Shown here: piece by piece, positions 55,190 to 63,883 of the stretch
How positions within the stretch are numbered: position 1 is the first letter of the stretch
Layout of the letters: every line of letters starts with the position of its first letter
Source: Streptomyces sp. LBL
GTDB lineage: Bacteria > Actinomycetota > Actinomycetes > Streptomycetales > Streptomycetaceae
Direction of reading: 5' to 3'
Assembly: GCF_029893585.1 (NCBI RefSeq)
Contig: NZ_JARXYX010000003.1
Coordinates: forward strand, 124,001-188,000
Length of the DNA stretch: 64,000 bases
The notes under the pieces: model-generated
The model's input: the letters and a program-made list of their open reading frames with translations, nothing else
The model's database searches: none
What the model was told of the DNA's origin: nothing
Translations under genes and position numbers: made by a program

Positions 55190-56239
55190 GTCTTCGATTC
55201 TCCTTGTCGGGTTCGACACCGGCGACAGGCCCTCGGTTCACCGCGGCGGATATTCCATCCCTGACGAGGCCGGACGAAAGCGCCGTGGGGCTCTTCCGCC
55301 GTGAGGGCGATCTTCCCGGGGCGAGCACGGCTGTTCACGAGCTTGTGGGTGACCGAGGCACGCGTCAAGGGGTCGACCACTAGGCTATTCGTCCCAGACC
55401 GAATGGGCAGAACTCGGTTGACGTGCCACCCGAAGTCCACTGAAAGTTACGGGTGGCGCGAAAGGAGGCCCGTGCACGGTGGCGACTTCACGCCATTTTC
55501 GGGACACCGCCGGACACCGGAGGTCCTGCAAGATCAGGGTCGGTCGGGAATACCGTGCGGGCCCGGAGCGGGGCGGATGTCCGGGTCCGGGCCGGGATGG
55601 ACACAGCGCGGGTACGGTCTCGGTGATCATGTGAGTGTCGACGTCCCATGCACCCTTGGCGAATCGGGGCCTGCTGAACACCTGGTGAGTCGGTGCCTGC
55701 TCCTGCGTGTTCCCCCCTGCCCTCCCTGCCGGACCAACTGGCCTGGGCCGTCACGCCGGCCCCGCTCACGGACGCGCTGTGCGTGTCGGAATCCCTTGGC
55801 CTGGTGCCCGGTCCGCGAGCTCGTCATGGGCGTCGTCACCTGTGGTCCGCGCCGGTGGCCCCTGTCGCGGCGATTGTCCCGGCCGGCGCCCGGTGACCGC
55901 TCTCGGCCTCACCGGGTTTGCCGGCCCAGGGCCTTACGGGCCATCCGTTCATGGCTCACCCCCGCCGTCACCGTCACACCGTTGGTGGGCGAGCCTGGAC
56001 GGACACGGACCCACCCTCCGAGCACCAGGCCCTGATCGACGCGGTCACCACCGGACACGAGCTTGACCGGTACTGCCGGATTTAACGCACTACTGGTAAC
56101 CAGCAATAGCTTTCCGGTGCTTAGCGCAGGAATTGAGGGGCATTGCTCGCAGCAACCGCTCTGCGCCGTCGATGCTCATCCGGTCTGCACTCCATCCGTA
56201 TCCCTTGAGGGCAAAGCCGGTCCTGGTTAAGCTGGCGCC
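55190..56239. other. Non-coding region between the piperazate operon and the second P450
   Basis: About 1.05 kb carrying two divergent promoters and no recognisable gene. Several frames are open on the plus strand (55301-56035) but lack coding bias or motifs. The stretch near 55700-55900 (SLPDQLAWAVTPAPLTDAL in one frame) may be a decayed transposase N-terminus, which I cannot confirm. The segment just before the P450 is lower in GC. Confidence 0.45.
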
Positions 56240-57460
56240 ATGGTGAATACAGGGGGGAAACTGCCGTCCACACCCGAGCGGCTGGACGATTCATTTTTCC
56301 AGGACCCTCAGGGCTTCTTCGCACGCCTGCGCTCATCCGCACCGGTGACTCCGGTCCTCACACCCGAGGGCGTCCGGGTCTGGCTCGTCACGCGGTACGA
56401 GGACGTGCGCGCCGCGCTGGCCGACCCCCGGCTGGCCAAGGACTGGGTGGCGCACATGACGCCGGAGGATTTCGACATCAACGTCGACCCGGTGCAGGCG
56501 TACCTCGACCAGCACATGCTCAACCTCGATCCGCCCGACCACACCCGGCTGCGCCGCCTGGTGGTGAGGGCGTTCACGCCACGCCGGGTGGCCTCCCTGC
56601 GGCCGCGGATCTCGGGCATCACGGGCGAGTTGCTGGACGCGATGGTGGCCGGGCCCGACCAGACGGACCTGATCGAGGCGTTCGCTTTTCCACTGTCGGT
56701 CACCGTGATCTGCGAGCTGATCGGCATCCCGGTCGACGACCGGAAGTCGTTCCGCGGGTGGTCGGAGACGCTGCTGTCCGCGCGGGGGACCCGCGAGGAG
56801 GCCCGCGAGGCCGCCGTCGCCATGCACGCGTACTTCACGCACTTGGTCGTGGAGCGGCGGCGGTCACCGGCGGACGACCTGCTCTCGGCGCTGATCGCGG
56901 CCCGCGACTCGGGGGACTCGCTCTCGGAGAACGAGTTGCTCTCGATGATGTTCCTGCTGCTCGTCGCCGGTCACGAGACGATGCTGAACCTCATCGCCGG
57001 CGGGGTGCTGGCGCTGCTGACGCATCCGGCCGAGCTGCATCGGCTGCGGGAGGATCCCTCGCTGCTGCCTTCGGCGGTCGAGGAGCTGCTGCGGTACGCG
57101 AACCCGCTGAACCACGCGACCGAACGATTCACTCTGGAGCCGGTGACCATCGGCGACACCACCATCCCCGCGAAGGAATGGGTCATGCTCGCGTCGGCGT
57201 CGGCGAACCGGGATCCCTCACGGTTCCCCGACGCCGACCGCCTGGACGTGGGCCGGGACACGTCGGGCCACGTGGGGTTCGGGCACGGGATTCATTACTG
57301 CCTCGGCGCTCCACTCGCACGACTGGAGGGCGAGATCGCGTTCGACATGCTGCTGTCCCGGTTCCCCGCGCTGGCGCTGGCGGTGCCCGAGTCGTCGCTG
57401 CGGTGGCGGGCCTCCAGCCTCATCCATGGGCTGGAAGTCCTCCCCGTCCGAGTCCGCTGA
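56240..57460 (+). CDS. Cytochrome P450 (second, CYP107-like)
   Basis: 406 aa, the usual length of Streptomyces soluble P450s. Heme motif FGHGIHYCLGAPLARLEG, I-helix LLVAGHETMLNLI, K-helix EELLRYANPLNHATERF, and LDPPDHTRLRRLVVRAFTPR in the C-helix region are characteristic of the CYP107 branch. It requires ferredoxin and reductase from elsewhere. ATG at 56240 has a weak ribosome binding site. No TTA codon. It stands alone on the plus strand between the piperazate operon and the convergent NRPS operon, so its substrate could belong to either. Confidence 0.94.
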   Translation: MVNTGGKLPSTPERLDDSFFQDPQGFFARLRSSAPVTPVLTPEGVRVWLVTRYEDVRAALADPRLAKDWVAHMTPEDFDINVDPVQAYLDQHMLNLDPPDHTRLRRLVVRAFTPRRVASLRPRISGITGELLDAMVAGPDQTDLIEAFAFPLSVTVICELIGIPVDDRKSFRGWSETLLSARGTREEAREAAVAMHAYFTHLVVERRRSPADDLLSALIAARDSGDSLSENELLSMMFLLLVAGHETMLNLIAGGVLALLTHPAELHRLREDPSLLPSAVEELLRYANPLNHATERFTLEPVTIGDTTIPAKEWVMLASASANRDPSRFPDADRLDVGRDTSGHVGFGHGIHYCLGAPLARLEGEIAFDMLLSRFPALALAVPESSLRWRASSLIHGLEVLPVRVR

Positions 57461-57559
57461 CCCGCACCTCTTCCCCCTCGTTGGGCTGAGCGCAACCGCG
57501 CCGCCGACCTGGACGCCCGGCTCCGCACTCACCCGGCACGATCACCCCAGCCTGGCCGA

Positions 57560-57718
57560 CGCCGAGCCGGACACCATGCGTTTCAGGCTCTGCCACCTCC
57601 CGGCCGCGGTGCGAAGCACACCCGCCGCCGACGCTGCGGATCGAGACCACCCGGTCCTGGGACGACGCTTTCACCATCAGCTGGCCACGGCTCGGCGAAC
57701 TGCCCACCGCCCCGTGAA
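57560..57718 (+). pseudogene. C-terminal scrap of an IS1380-family transposase
   Basis: A plus frame ends TLRIETTRSWDDAFTISW then PRLGELPTAP and a stop at about 57718, matching the C-terminal LRIxxxWPWxxxFxxxWxRLxALP pattern of IS1380 transposases; a shifted frame just upstream gives RFRLCHLPAAV, the preceding RLRLFHLAGRLV. Only the last about 50 codons remain. It lies opposite in direction to the IS1380 relic at 48.3-48.8 kb. Confidence 0.7.
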
Positions 57719-57902
57719 CCGGGCACCCACCACACCGGCAAGGACCAGCAAGGAGCAGACCCCCGGGAACCGTGGAAGCCCGGCGCGGCCGCAGCGACAC
57801 GCGAAGATCCCACTCGGCATCAGCCGGAACGAACGAGATGAACCGATCACCACAACTGGCAGTGATCACGCGTGAAGGGTCCAGATCCAGCTGCCCATAC
57901 AT

Positions 57903-57947
57903 GCGTTCGGGCTGATACTCGGGGCAACCGAGTATCAGCCCGAACGC
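57903..57947. terminator. Strong bidirectional terminator (20-base perfect stem)
   Basis: A perfect 20-base inverted repeat, 57903-57922 and 57928-57947, with the 5-base loop GGCAA. It lies between the plus-strand P450 (ends 57460) and the minus-strand thioesterase operon (ends 58046), where it can stop transcription from both sides. Confidence 0.9.
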
Positions 57948-58045
57948 GCAATATGCCGAGTTCCGGGCAGAACTCTGCACATATATCAGCCAGCGCCGCG
58001 GATAAACCAGGTGTCAGCCCGTTCTCCGAACCTACCGGGTGGCGA

Positions 58046-58804
58046 TCACAGCCGTTCCCTTATGAGTGCCAGGACCTCGTCCGGCGCTGCGTAGTGATAG
58101 AAGTGGCCGCCGTCGAATACCTCGAGATGGAATTCGGCCGACGTCAGGCTCCCCCACGCGCTGAGCAGGTCCAGGCCGACGCCGGGATCGCGGCGACCGC
58201 CCATGGCCGTGACCGGCACCTGGAGCGGACCTCGGTGGTGGACGTAGGTCTCCCAGACCTCGAGGTCCGCACGGAACAAGGGGAGCAGGAGTTGCACCAG
58301 CTCCGGCTGGGCGAGCACCTCCGGTGACGTCCCTTCCAGCTTCGCGATGACCGTCACCAGCTCGTCGTCCGGCAGGTCGCACAGCCGTGGCCCTGTGGGC
58401 GGTATGTGCGGTGCACCCAGCCCCGAGACGAACACATGCCTGGGAGGCTTGCCGAGCGCGGACAGCTCATGCGCCAGTTCGTAACAGAGCAGAGCGCCCA
58501 TGCTGTGCCCGAACAGAGCGAAGTCCTCTCCTGCGCAGCCCGCCACGGGCCCTTTCAGTTCGGTGACGAGCTCGGCGGCCGAACGGAGCGCCGGCTCCCT
58601 GTGGCGGCTCTCACGTCCCGGCAGCTGCACGGGTATCGCTTCGATGCCCGGAGCCAGCAGCGCAGGCCAGTCCCGGTAGGCCGACGCGCCTGCCCCGGCG
58701 TGGGGCAGGCAGAACAACTGGATCGCGTCCGCGTCCAGGGCCGGCGGAGGAGTGGCCTCCGGCCGGCACGGAGGGAACCACGACACGTCGGTCGCCTTCG
58801 TCAT
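58046..58804 (-). CDS. Type II thioesterase (second)
   Basis: 252 aa alpha/beta hydrolase with LFCLPHAGAGASAYRDW, nucleophile GHSMGALLCYEL, GGRRDPGV (aspartate) and GGHFYHYA (histidine). Its ATG overlaps the stop of the NRPS gene (ATGA), so it is translated with it and most likely removes wrong groups from, or releases the product of, that stand-alone carrier protein. It differs clearly in sequence from the thioesterase at 32.4 kb. Confidence 0.93.
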   Translation of the reverse strand: MTKATDVSWFPPCRPEATPPPALDADAIQLFCLPHAGAGASAYRDWPALLAPGIEAIPVQLPGRESRHREPALRSAAELVTELKGPVAGCAGEDFALFGHSMGALLCYELAHELSALGKPPRHVFVSGLGAPHIPPTGPRLCDLPDDELVTVIAKLEGTSPEVLAQPELVQLLLPLFRADLEVWETYVHHRGPLQVPVTAMGGRRDPGVGLDLLSAWGSLTSAEFHLEVFDGGHFYHYAAPDEVLALIRERL

Positions 58805-60696
58805 GAACGCCCTTCCCCAGGCCGGGCGGCCGCCCCGGACACAGGCGCGTCGGAGGACGAGGGGTCCGCGGCCCGGATGTAACTGGCAATGCCGCGTGCC
58901 GTCGGATCCTCGAAGAACTCGGCCAGCGTCATGTTCACGCCGTAGCGACGGCCGACCTGGGTGAGCAGCCGGATCGCCAGCATGGACTGCCCGCCGCCCT
59001 CGAAGAAGTTCTCCTCACGGCCGAAGCTCGGCACGTCCAGCAGTCGCCCGATGATGGTTGTGATCTCGTCGTCGAGCGTCTCGGGGGCCGCCGGGCCGGC
59101 GTCGTCATCTGCCGCAGACGAGGAGACCGCCGGGGAAGGCAGCTGCGCCCGGTCGACCTTCATGTTGCTGTTCTTCGGCAGTTCGGGGAGGCAGATCAGC
59201 CGTGACGGGACCATGTAGTCGGGCAGCCGGTCACGCAGGAAAGCCTTGAGGTCATCCATCTCCGGAGAGGCCGCGTCGGCTCCCACGTAGTAGCTGACGA
59301 GTGTCTTGTCGCCGGACTGCGTGTCGGTGTCGGCGACCGTCACCGCCTCCCCGACCCCAGGATGCAGCAACAGCGTCGCATCGACCTCGTTCATCTCGAC
59401 TCGGAAGCCCCGGATCTTGACCTGGAAGTCCGCACGGCCGAGGAAGTCCAGGGAGCCGTCCGGCAACTGGCAGACCAGATCTCCTGTCGCGTACATGCGC
59501 GCGCCGGGCTGTGCCGCGAAGGGGTCGGGTAGAAAGCGTTCCTTCGTCAGGTCCGGGCGACCGAGGTACCCACGTGCGACGCCGTCGCCGGCGATGTAGA
59601 GCTGGCCCGGTAGCCCGGCCTGCTGGGGCCGCAGCTCGTCGTCGAGCACGTAGCAGGTCGTGTTGGAGATGGGGCGACCGATCGGCACGCGCAACTGGTC
59701 GGCGGGTTTCGGCGTGACGCGGTGCGCGGTGGCGAGGGTCGTGCACTCGGCGGGACCGTAACCGTTCAACAGGGTGCAACCCGGCAGTGCCGCCACGGAG
59801 TTGGCCTGGCCGACCCCTATGACGTCACCGCCGACCAGGATCTGGGAGACCGTGGCGAACGTCGAAGGGTCGTCCGCCGCAAGCTGGTTGAACAGGGGTG
59901 TCGGGATCACCATGGTGTCGATGTGATGCTCGCGCAGAGCGATTCCCAGCCGGCCCGGCGAGAGAATGGTGTCCCGGTCGAACCCGATCAGTTCTGCCCC
60001 GTTGAGCAACGCCCCCCACACCTCGATCGTGGTGGCGTCGAAAGCGGCGTTCGAGACCTGCGCCACCCGGTCCCCCGGCGCGAAGGTGAGGTAATCGGTG
60101 TGCCGCGTGCGCTGCACCACGTTGCGGTGCGTGATGCAGATGCCCTTCGGCTTGCCGGTCGAACCCGAGGTGTACACCACATAGGCCAGGTCCTCGGGGC
60201 CGGCGCCCCCGTCGATCCGGACGTCGTGGGCGGCCCCGTCCCGTACGGCGTCCGCCAAGTGGTCGGCGATCGTGACCACGGGTGTCCCGATGCCGCTCGG
60301 ATCGTCTGCGCCTGCCTCGGTCAGCAGCGCGACGGGCTTGGCTTCCTCCAGGATCGTGCGCAGCCGGGTGGCCGGCTGGGTGGGATCCAGGGCCAGATAG
60401 GCACCGCCGGCCTTCACGGTGGCCAGCATGCCCACCACGACGCCGAGGCTCCGGTCGGCGAGGATCGTGACCAACCGGTCGGTCCCCACGCCGAGTTCCC
60501 GCAGCGCGGAGGCGAGAGAGTTGGTCACCCGGTCGAGTTGCCGGTAGGTCAGCGTCACGGGACCATAGGTCACGGCGAGTGCGTCGGGACGGCGTAAGAC
60601 GTGCTCTGCGAAGAGATCGCACAGCGAGCTGTCACGGTCCGACGGAGCGAGAGTCACCGTGTCGGTACCCTCGATCGCCACTTCAGATTGCGACAT
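58801..60696 (-). CDS. Stand-alone NRPS A-PCP didomain protein
   Basis: 631 aa. The adenylation domain (about 25-520) has YVVYTSGSTGKPKGICITH (A3), FDATTIEVWGALLNG (A4), NGYGPAECTT (A5), YATGDLVCQLPDG (A7), RADFQVKIRGFRVE (A8) and the catalytic lysine near SNMKVDR (A10). The peptidyl carrier domain (about 545-615) has its phosphopantetheine serine in FFEGGGQSMLA. No condensation or thioesterase domain. A hand alignment to GrsA gives the pocket D-A-I-I-L-G-G-T-L-K, which has the aspartate for an alpha-amino group and an aliphatic lining; the substrate is unassigned. Codon TTA at 60595-60597. It overlaps the radical SAM gene by 14 bases and the thioesterase gene by four. Confidence 0.94.
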   Translation of the reverse strand: MSQSEVAIEGTDTVTLAPSDRDSSLCDLFAEHVLRRPDALAVTYGPVTLTYRQLDRVTNSLASALRELGVGTDRLVTILADRSLGVVVGMLATVKAGGAYLALDPTQPATRLRTILEEAKPVALLTEAGADDPSGIGTPVVTIADHLADAVRDGAAHDVRIDGGAGPEDLAYVVYTSGSTGKPKGICITHRNVVQRTRHTDYLTFAPGDRVAQVSNAAFDATTIEVWGALLNGAELIGFDRDTILSPGRLGIALREHHIDTMVIPTPLFNQLAADDPSTFATVSQILVGGDVIGVGQANSVAALPGCTLLNGYGPAECTTLATAHRVTPKPADQLRVPIGRPISNTTCYVLDDELRPQQAGLPGQLYIAGDGVARGYLGRPDLTKERFLPDPFAAQPGARMYATGDLVCQLPDGSLDFLGRADFQVKIRGFRVEMNEVDATLLLHPGVGEAVTVADTDTQSGDKTLVSYYVGADAASPEMDDLKAFLRDRLPDYMVPSRLICLPELPKNSNMKVDRAQLPSPAVSSSAADDDAGPAAPETLDDEITTIIGRLLDVPSFGREENFFEGGGQSMLAIRLLTQVGRRYGVNMTLAEFFEDPTARGIASYIRAADPSSSDAPVSGAAARPGEGRS

Positions 60697-62623
60697 GGAC
60701 GTCCAGTCCTTTCTCCTCGGACGACGGCGAGACCGGCTGCCACAACGGCAGAACGTTCCCGACCTTCTCGATCATTCCGTGACAATACGAGCCGCTGTGG
60801 TCACGACTCTGTGTCGGCATGAAGGGGTATTGCAGCCGCTTGTGCTCCACCCTGAAGATGCCGTCCTCCGGCATCGCTGGAATATGGACCGCGTCGGCCA
60901 GATCTGCCAGGTGCTCCGCAGGGACCTGCACCAGGTAGCTGCGGGGACCGCGGTCCAGCAGGCGCAGTGCCTGGAATTCCTCTGTGTGCACGTCCATGGG
61001 CGTATTGCTGTACATGTAGGGACGGTTCACCAAGTCGATCTCGAACAGGGCCCGTACCTTGGCGTCGTCCCACCAGTCCTGGCTCTGCGCGAAGCGGCGC
61101 ACCTGGCGGGCGGCGATCTCTCTGTGCTCGTGCAGCACGGAATGGATGAAGAGACCGTAGTTGTTCACGTCGTAGTAGTCGGCGTCCCTGATGGAGCGTT
61201 CTATGTACGACAGGATGGGGTCGTCCCCTTGTCGGCGCAGGAAATCGGCGAAGGCGGAGAAGATGTCCTGGTACTTCAGCCCCTTCTGACGCACCAGGTA
61301 GCGGCTCACCGTCCGGAGGCTGTGCGTGTTGTGCAGCGCGTGGAAGGCATAGAAGTAGTACATGCCCTCCACGAAGTCTTCTACGGAGGCCTCTTTGGTG
61401 CCGATGACGATTCGGGCCTCAGCGACGTCCCCTCCGGCGGGCCGCGTCACGATCCCCATGGTGTCGGCACTGTGGTAGATGGGGGTGTTGTTGAGGAGCA
61501 GGTGAGGGTACGCGATCACGGTCTGCGCCTCGTTCTCGCACAGCGTGCCGATGCCGCGCTTGAAGGATTCGAGGGTTTCTCCCGGCAGGGGCCAGATGAG
61601 TTCGATGAAGGAGCTGATCCGCTTCTCCCGTAAATCCTCCTGGATCGCGGCGAAGGCACTCAGCTTGATGTTCGAACGGGCGATCAGATCAAGGCTGGTC
61701 GGCTCGAGGGTCTGCAGCGACACCGGCTGGGAGGCGATGAGGTTCGCGTCCTGGAAGATGCTGGTGATCTTCGTGACCGCCTGCGGCTTGTTCTTCGCCG
61801 CAGAGAAGTAGACGACGTTCGGCGCCCCGTACTCGTTCGCGCAGTCGGTGATGTGCCGGGAGATGTCGACGTCCCGACTCAGCATTCCCCAGTTCGCGTC
61901 GGCGATGAAGAGGAAGAGGATCTCGTTCTTGGCGGTCCACTTGATTTCTTCACGGACCCGGTCCTCGTCGAAACGGTACACACGGTCGTTCGTCGCGGCC
62001 CCCCAGAAGCAGAATCCGCAGTGGTAGGGGCAGCCGCGGTTCGTCTCCAGGATGGCTATGCTGTAGGCGGAATCGAAGATTCCGGTCAGGAACGGCGAGG
62101 GAATGTCGTTCAGATTGCTGATCCTCGGCTGTTTTGGGGTCGTCACCAACTCACCGTCGCGGTAGAAGCTGAGACCACTGACCTCCTCGAGTCGCGGCCG
62201 CACCTGAGGCTCGGTCAGCGCGCGAAGGTACTGCGAGAAGGTGATCTCCCCTTCTCCGTTGCAGATGACCGTCTTCTCGTCCGTCCTGGTCAGATAACGC
62301 TGGGCCTGCGACATCACCTGCGGGCCGCCGAGGATGATCTGTGCCTGCGGCCGTGCCTGCCTGATGGCCTCCACCACGGCCCGCACCAGGCCCATGTTCC
62401 ATACGTAACAGCTGATCGCGTACACATCGGCAGCCGCCCCGACGAGATCCCGGATGACATCGGCCCGGGGCGTCCTGGCGACGGTCGCATACCGCTCGAA
62501 TTGGTACTCGCTGCGAATCACCGAATCCGTCATGGCATACGCCTGAAGGTAACCGGAGGCTAGCGGTGTCATCCGCTCGAAAACGGACAGTTCGACGAGC
62601 AGGACCTTCTTCAAAGCGCTCAC
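60683..62623 (-). CDS. B12-binding radical SAM enzyme
   Basis: 646 aa, GTG start. An N-terminal cobalamin-binding-type Rossmann region (KKVLLVELSVF..., DVYAISCYVWNMGLVRAVVE, AQIILGGPQVM), then the radical SAM cysteines in ETNRGCPYHCGFCFWGAA (CxxxCxxC), and a long C-terminal region of unknown function. Cobalamin-dependent radical SAM enzymes methylate unactivated carbons or rearrange rings. It is first in an operon with the A-PCP protein and thioesterase, so the aminoacyl-PCP may be its substrate. Codon TTA at 61631-61633. I cannot say which reaction it performs. Confidence 0.9.
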   Translation of the reverse strand: MSALKKVLLVELSVFERMTPLASGYLQAYAMTDSVIRSEYQFERYATVARTPRADVIRDLVGAAADVYAISCYVWNMGLVRAVVEAIRQARPQAQIILGGPQVMSQAQRYLTRTDEKTVICNGEGEITFSQYLRALTEPQVRPRLEEVSGLSFYRDGELVTTPKQPRISNLNDIPSPFLTGIFDSAYSIAILETNRGCPYHCGFCFWGAATNDRVYRFDEDRVREEIKWTAKNEILFLFIADANWGMLSRDVDISRHITDCANEYGAPNVVYFSAAKNKPQAVTKITSIFQDANLIASQPVSLQTLEPTSLDLIARSNIKLSAFAAIQEDLREKRISSFIELIWPLPGETLESFKRGIGTLCENEAQTVIAYPHLLLNNTPIYHSADTMGIVTRPAGGDVAEARIVIGTKEASVEDFVEGMYYFYAFHALHNTHSLRTVSRYLVRQKGLKYQDIFSAFADFLRRQGDDPILSYIERSIRDADYYDVNNYGLFIHSVLHEHREIAARQVRRFAQSQDWWDDAKVRALFEIDLVNRPYMYSNTPMDVHTEEFQALRLLDRGPRSYLVQVPAEHLADLADAVHIPAMPEDGIFRVEHKRLQYPFMPTQSRDHSGSYCHGMIEKVGNVLPLWQPVSPSSEEKGLDVHVAI

Positions 62624-62786
62624 CTTTCAGGAGGTGGAAAGGACCCGACGAGTGGCGTCGCCGACGACGACGTCGTAATGAACAGCCGGCGCCGCTCCGG
62701 CACCGGCCGAAGGCATGCCGCTGTGGGCTCGCTGAACCTGATGCGTCGCCGGTTCGGCCTCGGCGGGGAAGGGTCCGCGGGGCCGT

Positions 62787-63725
62787 TCAGGCGCGCTCGT
62801 CGGCCGGGGTCCGCTCCACAACCGCGGGCGTCTCCAAGGCCGTTCGGCGCTCGACCGCTCCGAGCACCACACCGGTGATGATGATCGCGCCGCCCAGGAC
62901 CTGCGGGAGCCGGATCGTCTCCCCGTTGATCACGACGGCGCCGAGCACTCCGAACACCGGCGCCAGGTTGAGGATGTTGACCGCGACGCTCGACGTCATG
63001 CGGCGCAGGCCGTAGTTGTACAGGAGGAAGCCACCGACGGAACACGCCACGGCGAGATAGGCGAGAAGCAGCCAGGCCGTCCCGCCGGGTGCCCGCCAGT
63101 CCCCGAACTCCAGGCCCGAGGCGAGCAGGAAGCCGGCGGCGCCCGCCAGGGTCTGGTAGTAGGTGAGGTTCGTCGAGTCCTGGCCGCGGCCCGCATACTT
63201 GGCCAGCATGGTGTACCCGGCCCACACGAGTCCGCCGAGCAGCAGCAGGACATCGCCGAGCCAGCGCTCGCTGCCTCCTACCTCCGCACCGCTGCGCACG
63301 ACCAGGAAGGCGCCCACGGTGGCGAGCAGTACACCGCCGACCCGCAGCAGCCGCATCCTGGTCCGGAAGACCACGAACTCCAGGAGCATGGTCATCAGCG
63401 GGTAGGTGGCCACGATCAGGGAGGCGTCGGAAGCCGTCGACAGCTCGACGCCGATGTTCTCCAGCACGAAATAGGCGGTGATGCCGAGCAGGCCGCTCAG
63501 GTAGATCATGCGCCGCTGCCGGGCGTCCGGCCGCGCCTGTGGGTTGCGGCGCATGCGCACCATGACCCCGAGCAGGCCGGCGGCGATCGTGAAGCGGATA
63601 GCCCCGATGGTCAGCGGACCGACGTCTGCCAGTACCTGCTTGGTCACCGCAAAGGAGCTGCTCCAGAAGAGCGCGGCTGCCACCACGGCGCATATCGCCC
63701 AGACCTTTCCCCTCCGCTCGTCCAC
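62787..63725 (-). CDS. EamA/DMT-family exporter
   Basis: 312 aa with ten membrane helices arranged as two EamA repeats (ICAVVAAALFWSSSFAVTK...; VLLLLGGLVWAGYTMLAKYA...). GTG start. Members export amino acids, metabolites or small toxic compounds. It is divergent from an Lrp/AsnC-type regulator 158 bases away, a common arrangement for regulated amino-acid exporters, and lies 163 bases upstream of the radical SAM-NRPS-thioesterase operon on the same strand, so it may export that operon's product. Confidence 0.92.
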   Translation of the reverse strand: MDERRGKVWAICAVVAAALFWSSSFAVTKQVLADVGPLTIGAIRFTIAAGLLGVMVRMRRNPQARPDARQRRMIYLSGLLGITAYFVLENIGVELSTASDASLIVATYPLMTMLLEFVVFRTRMRLLRVGGVLLATVGAFLVVRSGAEVGGSERWLGDVLLLLGGLVWAGYTMLAKYAGRGQDSTNLTYYQTLAGAAGFLLASGLEFGDWRAPGGTAWLLLAYLAVACSVGGFLLYNYGLRRMTSSVAVNILNLAPVFGVLGAVVINGETIRLPQVLGGAIIITGVVLGAVERRTALETPAVVERTPADERA

Positions 63726-63845
63726 GGTCGATCTCCCCTTTCGGCCGTACTCCCCGACTCCTCCCGGTCCGCGCCATGGAAAAACGAATCATAGGCGGGA
63801 CGGTCGCGGGAATACTAGCAATCACGCAGGTAAAATGGCAGGCTG

Positions 63846-63862
63846 GCCGAATATAGTTCGGC
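63846..63862. promoter_or_regulatory. Palindrome in the EamA-Lrp divergent promoter
   Basis: GCCGAATATAGTTCGGC: 6-base perfect arms around TATAG, 21 bases before the Lrp-type start codon. Lrp/AsnC regulators bind short palindromes in such divergent regions, so this is a candidate site for the adjacent regulator. The surrounding 60 bases are AT-rich for this genome. Confidence 0.55.
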
Positions 63863-63883
63863 TGGGACGAAGTGTGATGGAAC

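Noticed and set aside
55301..56035. 244-codon plus-strand ORF between the piperazate operon and the second P450
   Set aside because: No recognisable motif, poor codon bias and no ribosome binding site; kept as non-coding.
57426..57875. 149-codon ORF after the second P450
   Set aside because: Overlaps a decayed IS1380 3' end in other frames and has no coherent protein features.
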